Source: an uncultured Paludibacter sp.
GTDB taxonomy: Bacteria > Bacteroidota > Bacteroidia > Bacteroidales > Paludibacteraceae
Assembly: GCA_937927845.1 (NCBI GenBank)
Contig: CALFXE010000201.1
Span: 1-36,203 of the forward strand
Length of the DNA: 36,203 bases
Direction: 5' to 3'
The notes under the pieces were generated by a model. It was given only the letters and a program-made list of their open reading frames with translations. It did no database searches and had not been told where the DNA came from. Positions 33,182 through 36,203 of this stretch are shown in pieces; position 1 is the first letter of the stretch, and each line of letters opens with the position of its first letter. The translations under genes were made by a program, and so were the position numbers.

Positions 33182-35641
33182 TTATTCGCTAAAATATACT
33201 CTTTTAACCCTTCGTGATATTCCTGTTAGTATTTCATACGGTATTGTTTGCAACTTTTTTGCTACTTCCGAAATGGTGATATTCTCTCCGAAAATTTCAA
33301 CTATATCTCCTTCACGAACACCTAATTCTGTAACATCTATGGTTGTTAAATCCATCGATACATTTCCTATCACTGAAGCACGTTGTTTATTTACATACAC
33401 CTCTCCTATACCATTACCAAGTTTACGATTAAAGCCATCAGCATAACCTATTGGTAAAGTTGCTATTATTTTATCTTTCGATACAATTCCATTTCTGTTA
33501 TATCCTACGGTTTCACCTGCTTTTACGGTTTTAGTCTGCAAAACAATAGTTTTCAGCGTACATACTTGCGGTAAATATATATTCGGTATAGCCGAAACAC
33601 CATAATGTCCTATTCCAAGACGTACCATATCAAACTGATACTCAGAGAAACGCTCTATACCTGCTGAATTTAAGATATGCGACATGATATCGTGCGAAAA
33701 TGCTGCCTTGAATTTATCTGCACAAGATTGAAAAATATCAATTTGTTTATGCGTAAATTCGTCTAATTTTGTATCATCTGCACCTGCTAAATGAGAAAAC
33801 ACCGAACGCACTTTCACTTGATTAGTCTTTTGAAGCAGCCCTATTAATATATCAATATCCTCATAATCAAATCCTAACCTGTGCATGCCTGTATCTATTT
33901 TGATATGAATAGGATAATCTGTCAATGCCTGTCGACCAACTGCTTCAATAAATTCTCTCAACAAACTAAAACTATATATCTCAGGTTCTAAATTATTTTC
34001 AAAAAGTACATCAAACGAACTTTTCTCCGGATTCATAACAGCAATAGGTATATGTATGCCTGATTTTCTTAATTCTGCACCCTCATCCGAAACGGCAACT
34101 GCAAGATAATCAACTCTATGGTGTTGTAATGTCTTAGCTATCTCAACCGAACCGCTTCCATAGGCAAATGCTTTGACCATACACATAACTTTTGTGTCAG
34201 GATGTAATTTAGATCTAAAATAATTGAGATTGTCAACCAAAGAATTTAAGTTAACCTCAAGGACTGTTTCATGCGCTATCAGTTCGAGTTTATGTGATAT
34301 TTTCTCGAATTCAAATTTTCTCGAACCTTTAATAAGAATGGCTTCCTGCTTGAAAATACCTATCAAAGGATTATTTAGAAAATCATCTGTATTATTGAAA
34401 AAATAATTCTCAATATCATTAAAAAGATATGAATACTTAGTTATCTCCTCCCCTATCCCGATTATTTTATTTATTCCTTTAGCTTCAGCGATTTCTGCAA
34501 CTTTGAGATATAATTGTTCAGGACTTATACCGCTTTGCAGAATATCTGAAAGCACCATCGTTTTCTTTAATTTTTTCGAAGATGCCTGTTGTATCAAAAA
34601 ATCTATGGCAATATTCAATGCATTCAAATCCGAATTATAGCTATCGTTGATAATCAGACAATCATTAACACCCTGCTTTACTTCAAGCCGCATTGCTATG
34701 CTTTCCAACTTCGATAAACGTTCATTTATAACATTCATATTATAGTTGAGATACAACATCAAAGCAATGCAATGCATGGAATTTTCTATAGATGCCTCAT
34801 CGGTAAATGGTACGTAAAACAACAAATTTACATTTTGATGTACTATTTCCAATTCGGTTTGTGTATCTCTCTTTGAAATTCGTTTTAAATAAATGGTATT
34901 TTTGTCTGACCGCCCCCAATCTATTAATGTAGCTTTTAAAGATGCAGCCTTGATTTCTTCATCAACCATAGGATTATCAGCACAATAAATCAAAACTTCT
35001 GAGTTTTTGAACAGGATTAACTTCTCACGAAGTTTATGGCGACAATCTGTAAAATTCTCATTATGTGCATCACCAATATTCGTAAATATCCCAATTGTAG
35101 GATATATAATCGGTTCAAGCTTCAACATTTCACCCGGCATGGATATTCCCGCCTCAAATATTCCTAATTGCGTGTCTTCCTTTAACTGCCATACCGATAG
35201 TGGTACTCCTATTTGCGAATTATAACTTCTTGGCGATCTGACTATTTTATAATCTTCATTCAAAAGTTGAAAAAGCCACTCTTTGACTATTGTTTTACCA
35301 TTACTACCGGTTATACCGATTACCGGTATGGAAAATTCAGCACGCCGTGTAGCAGCAATTTTCTGTAATGCAACAAGAGTATCATCTACTTTCAAAAATA
35401 TGGCATCAGACATTTTGTTAAATTCATCATGCAACTCACTGACAATAAATGAACGAACACCCTGTTGATATAATTCTTGAATATATTTATGTCCGTTATT
35501 TCTTTCTGTCTTTATAGCAAAGAATAATGTTTCGGAGGAAAAAGTCACTGACCTGCTGTCGGTTAGCAACCATTTAATATTTACATCTTTGTTTATGAGA
35601 AGTTCAGAGCCGAGTATGTCTACGATTTTCGAAAGCAACAC
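33182..35641 (-). CDS. Bifunctional UDP-MurNAc-tripeptide:D-Ala-D-Ala ligase / alanine racemase (MurF-Alr fusion)
   Basis: The 819-residue cytoplasmic enzyme joins two peptidoglycan steps in one chain. The MurF half (about 1-450) has the Mur ligase P-loop GITGSNGKTIVKEW (K116), FEAGISMPGEM, NIGDAHNENF and NDSYNSDLNALN. The Alr half (about 455-819) has the PLP lysine K490 in MVKAFAYGSG, HIKIDTGMHRLGF, MVRLGIGHYG, VGYNRNG and GNVSMDLTTIDVT, covering the catalytic Tyr region. It makes D-alanine and adds D-Ala-D-Ala to UDP-MurNAc-tripeptide. The fusion is common in Bacteroidota. The start is GTG at 35641; no ATG lies in frame just upstream. Confidence 0.95.
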   Translation of the reverse strand: MLLSKIVDILGSELLINKDVNIKWLLTDSRSVTFSSETLFFAIKTERNNGHKYIQELYQQGVRSFIVSELHDEFNKMSDAIFLKVDDTLVALQKIAATRRAEFSIPVIGITGSNGKTIVKEWLFQLLNEDYKIVRSPRSYNSQIGVPLSVWQLKEDTQLGIFEAGISMPGEMLKLEPIIYPTIGIFTNIGDAHNENFTDCRHKLREKLILFKNSEVLIYCADNPMVDEEIKAASLKATLIDWGRSDKNTIYLKRISKRDTQTELEIVHQNVNLLFYVPFTDEASIENSMHCIALMLYLNYNMNVINERLSKLESIAMRLEVKQGVNDCLIINDSYNSDLNALNIAIDFLIQQASSKKLKKTMVLSDILQSGISPEQLYLKVAEIAEAKGINKIIGIGEEITKYSYLFNDIENYFFNNTDDFLNNPLIGIFKQEAILIKGSRKFEFEKISHKLELIAHETVLEVNLNSLVDNLNYFRSKLHPDTKVMCMVKAFAYGSGSVEIAKTLQHHRVDYLAVAVSDEGAELRKSGIHIPIAVMNPEKSSFDVLFENNLEPEIYSFSLLREFIEAVGRQALTDYPIHIKIDTGMHRLGFDYEDIDILIGLLQKTNQVKVRSVFSHLAGADDTKLDEFTHKQIDIFQSCADKFKAAFSHDIMSHILNSAGIERFSEYQFDMVRLGIGHYGVSAIPNIYLPQVCTLKTIVLQTKTVKAGETVGYNRNGIVSKDKIIATLPIGYADGFNRKLGNGIGEVYVNKQRASVIGNVSMDLTTIDVTELGVREGDIVEIFGENITISEVAKKLQTIPYEILTGISRRVKRVYFSE

Positions 35642-35686
35642 TTTTTTATATTTTACTTGATTTCCGTATATTCAATATTTTGATGT

Positions 35687-35694
35687 CAAAATTA
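35687..35694 (-). promoter_or_regulatory. -7 element TAATTTTG upstream of murF-alr
   Basis: It is an exact TAnnTTTG match on the minus strand, 46 nt before the GTG start, with no clear -33 partner. The flanks (35642-35798) are otherwise A/T-rich without a gene. Confidence 0.45.
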
Positions 35695-35798
35695 CTGAAT
35701 AAAATGATATAATCTTGATATATTAAAAATATTTTGTGTTTTAGATGACATTTATCCTGCAATGGTAATATTTAAGTCATCTTGACTTTTCACATCAA

Positions 35799-36132
35799 TC
35801 GACTACAATTGTAGAGGAATTCCTTTGCTGCTCGCTGTCCAACCGACTACAATTGCACAGGAGTTCCCTCAATCGCTACTTTGGCTTCGCCAAGTCGCTC
35901 TTTCAGGATGACACGCTCACTGGCGGGCGGAGGGTGTAAAAGCCGACTACGGCTGTAGAGGAGTTCCCTCAATCGCTCCTTTGGTTTCGTCAAGTCGCTC
36001 TTCGGGAGGACACGCTCGTTAGCGGGTGGAGGGTGTAAAAGCCGACTACGGCTGTAGAGGAGTTCCCTCAATCGCTCCTTTGGCTTCGTCAAGTCGCTCT
36101 TTCAGGATGACACGCTCACTGGCGGGCGGGGA
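35799..36132. repeat. GC-rich tandem repeat array, about 100-bp units
   Basis: One partial unit (35799-35842) is followed by three units starting at 35843, 35943 and 36042 (periods 100 and 99). Each holds (C)CGACTAC, GAGTTCCCTCAATCGCT, CAAGTCGCTCTT, GACACGCTC and GCGGG(C/T)GGAGGG. Base composition is far more GC-rich than the surrounding genes. The open frame across the array on the minus strand (repeating PKERLRELLYSRSRLLHPPP) is a by-product of the repeat. A shortened copy lies at 25009-25069. Confidence 0.9.
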
Positions 36133-36152
36133 TATATTTCCTAAATGGTTTT

Positions 36153-36203
36153 TTAATAATCGTATGGATTGAGTTCTTTCAATGTCGGGTTTCTGGTATT
36201 AAT
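36153..36203 (-). CDS. 3' tip of a gene running in from the right
   Basis: The minus-strand frame is open to the window edge and ends INTRNPTLKELNPYDY then TAA at 36153-36155. The residue mix and lack of stops suggest a genuine C-terminus, but only 16 residues are visible and I do not recognise the family with confidence. It points the same way as murF-alr. Confidence 0.4.
   Translation of the reverse strand: MNTRNPTLKELNPYDY

Noticed and set aside
33072..33446. 124-residue plus-strand frame across the usp/murF-alr junction
   Set aside because: It is antisense to two well-supported genes and has no recognisable motif or promoter.
35847..36092. 81-residue open frame on the minus strand with repeated PKERLRELLYSRSRLLHPPP
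   Set aside because: It arises from the tandem GC-rich DNA repeat. The unit length of 99-100 bp is only sometimes a multiple of three, and there is no start context or family match.

Overview
The window comes from a low-GC member of the phylum Bacteroidota, most likely an order Bacteroidales organism with a type IX secretion system (T9SS). The grounds are a SusC/SusD pair, several secreted proteins ending in T9SS type A-like C-terminal sorting domains, the MurF-alanine racemase fusion typical of this phylum, and -7 promoter elements of the TAnnTTTG type. I cannot name the genus from sequence alone.

Layout. Positions 187-24791 hold ten minus-strand genes that form a polysaccharide utilization locus (PUL). 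In transcription order (right to left) they are: a DUF4964/5127/4965-type protein, an IPT/NHL surface lipoprotein, SusC, SusD, a DUF1735-like lipoprotein, a giant 1773-residue GH2-like protein, a normal GH2 enzyme, a GH43 enzyme, a multi-CBM lectin-like protein, and a tandem beta-sandwich protein. The last five carry T9SS-type C-termini. Perfect hairpins sit in several intergenic gaps. The last gene seems to have its own promoter and a leader hairpin.

Positions 25172-31097 hold the likely control module. A second DUF4965 paralogue is followed after 3 bp by an 836-residue transmembrane regulator. That regulator has a periplasmic LamG-like plus Kelch sensor, one TM helix and a cytoplasmic SARP/OmpR-like winged helix with a BTAD-like helical tail. 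A lone plus-strand gene for a degenerate M23-type protein lies between the regulator and the PUL. It is bracketed by a 36-bp duplication of the regulator's 3' end, which looks like a rearrangement scar.

Positions 31376-32264 are an accessory patch: an orphan C-terminal piece of an Rpn-type (PD-(D/E)XK) protein, then a GxxExxY-family gene with an in-frame stop near its predicted 5' end. The GxxExxY gene is enclosed by a 47-bp inverted repeat with 9-bp internal periodicity. Related copies lie at the Rpn 3' end and at 24961. Positions 32396-35641 are housekeeping: a UspA-like protein and MurF-Alr. The right end (35799-36132) is a GC-rich tandem array of about 100-bp units, with a shortened copy at 25009, followed by the 3' tip of another minus-strand gene.

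How it fits together (inference): T9SS exports GH43, GH2 and the lectin-like proteins to the cell surface, SusC/D imports the released oligosaccharides, and the DUF4965 proteins act in the periplasm or at a membrane. The Kelch-SARP membrane protein would replace the usual HTCS, SusR or ECF-sigma sensor. GH43 plus GH2 suggest an arabinose- and beta-galactose- or uronate-containing plant glycan, but the substrate is not determined. The most unusual points are the transmembrane SARP-like regulator, the 1773-residue GH2 homologue that has lost both catalytic glutamates, CBM-like modules nested inside a ConA-like lectin domain, and one beta-sandwich module reused in four enzymes of the locus.
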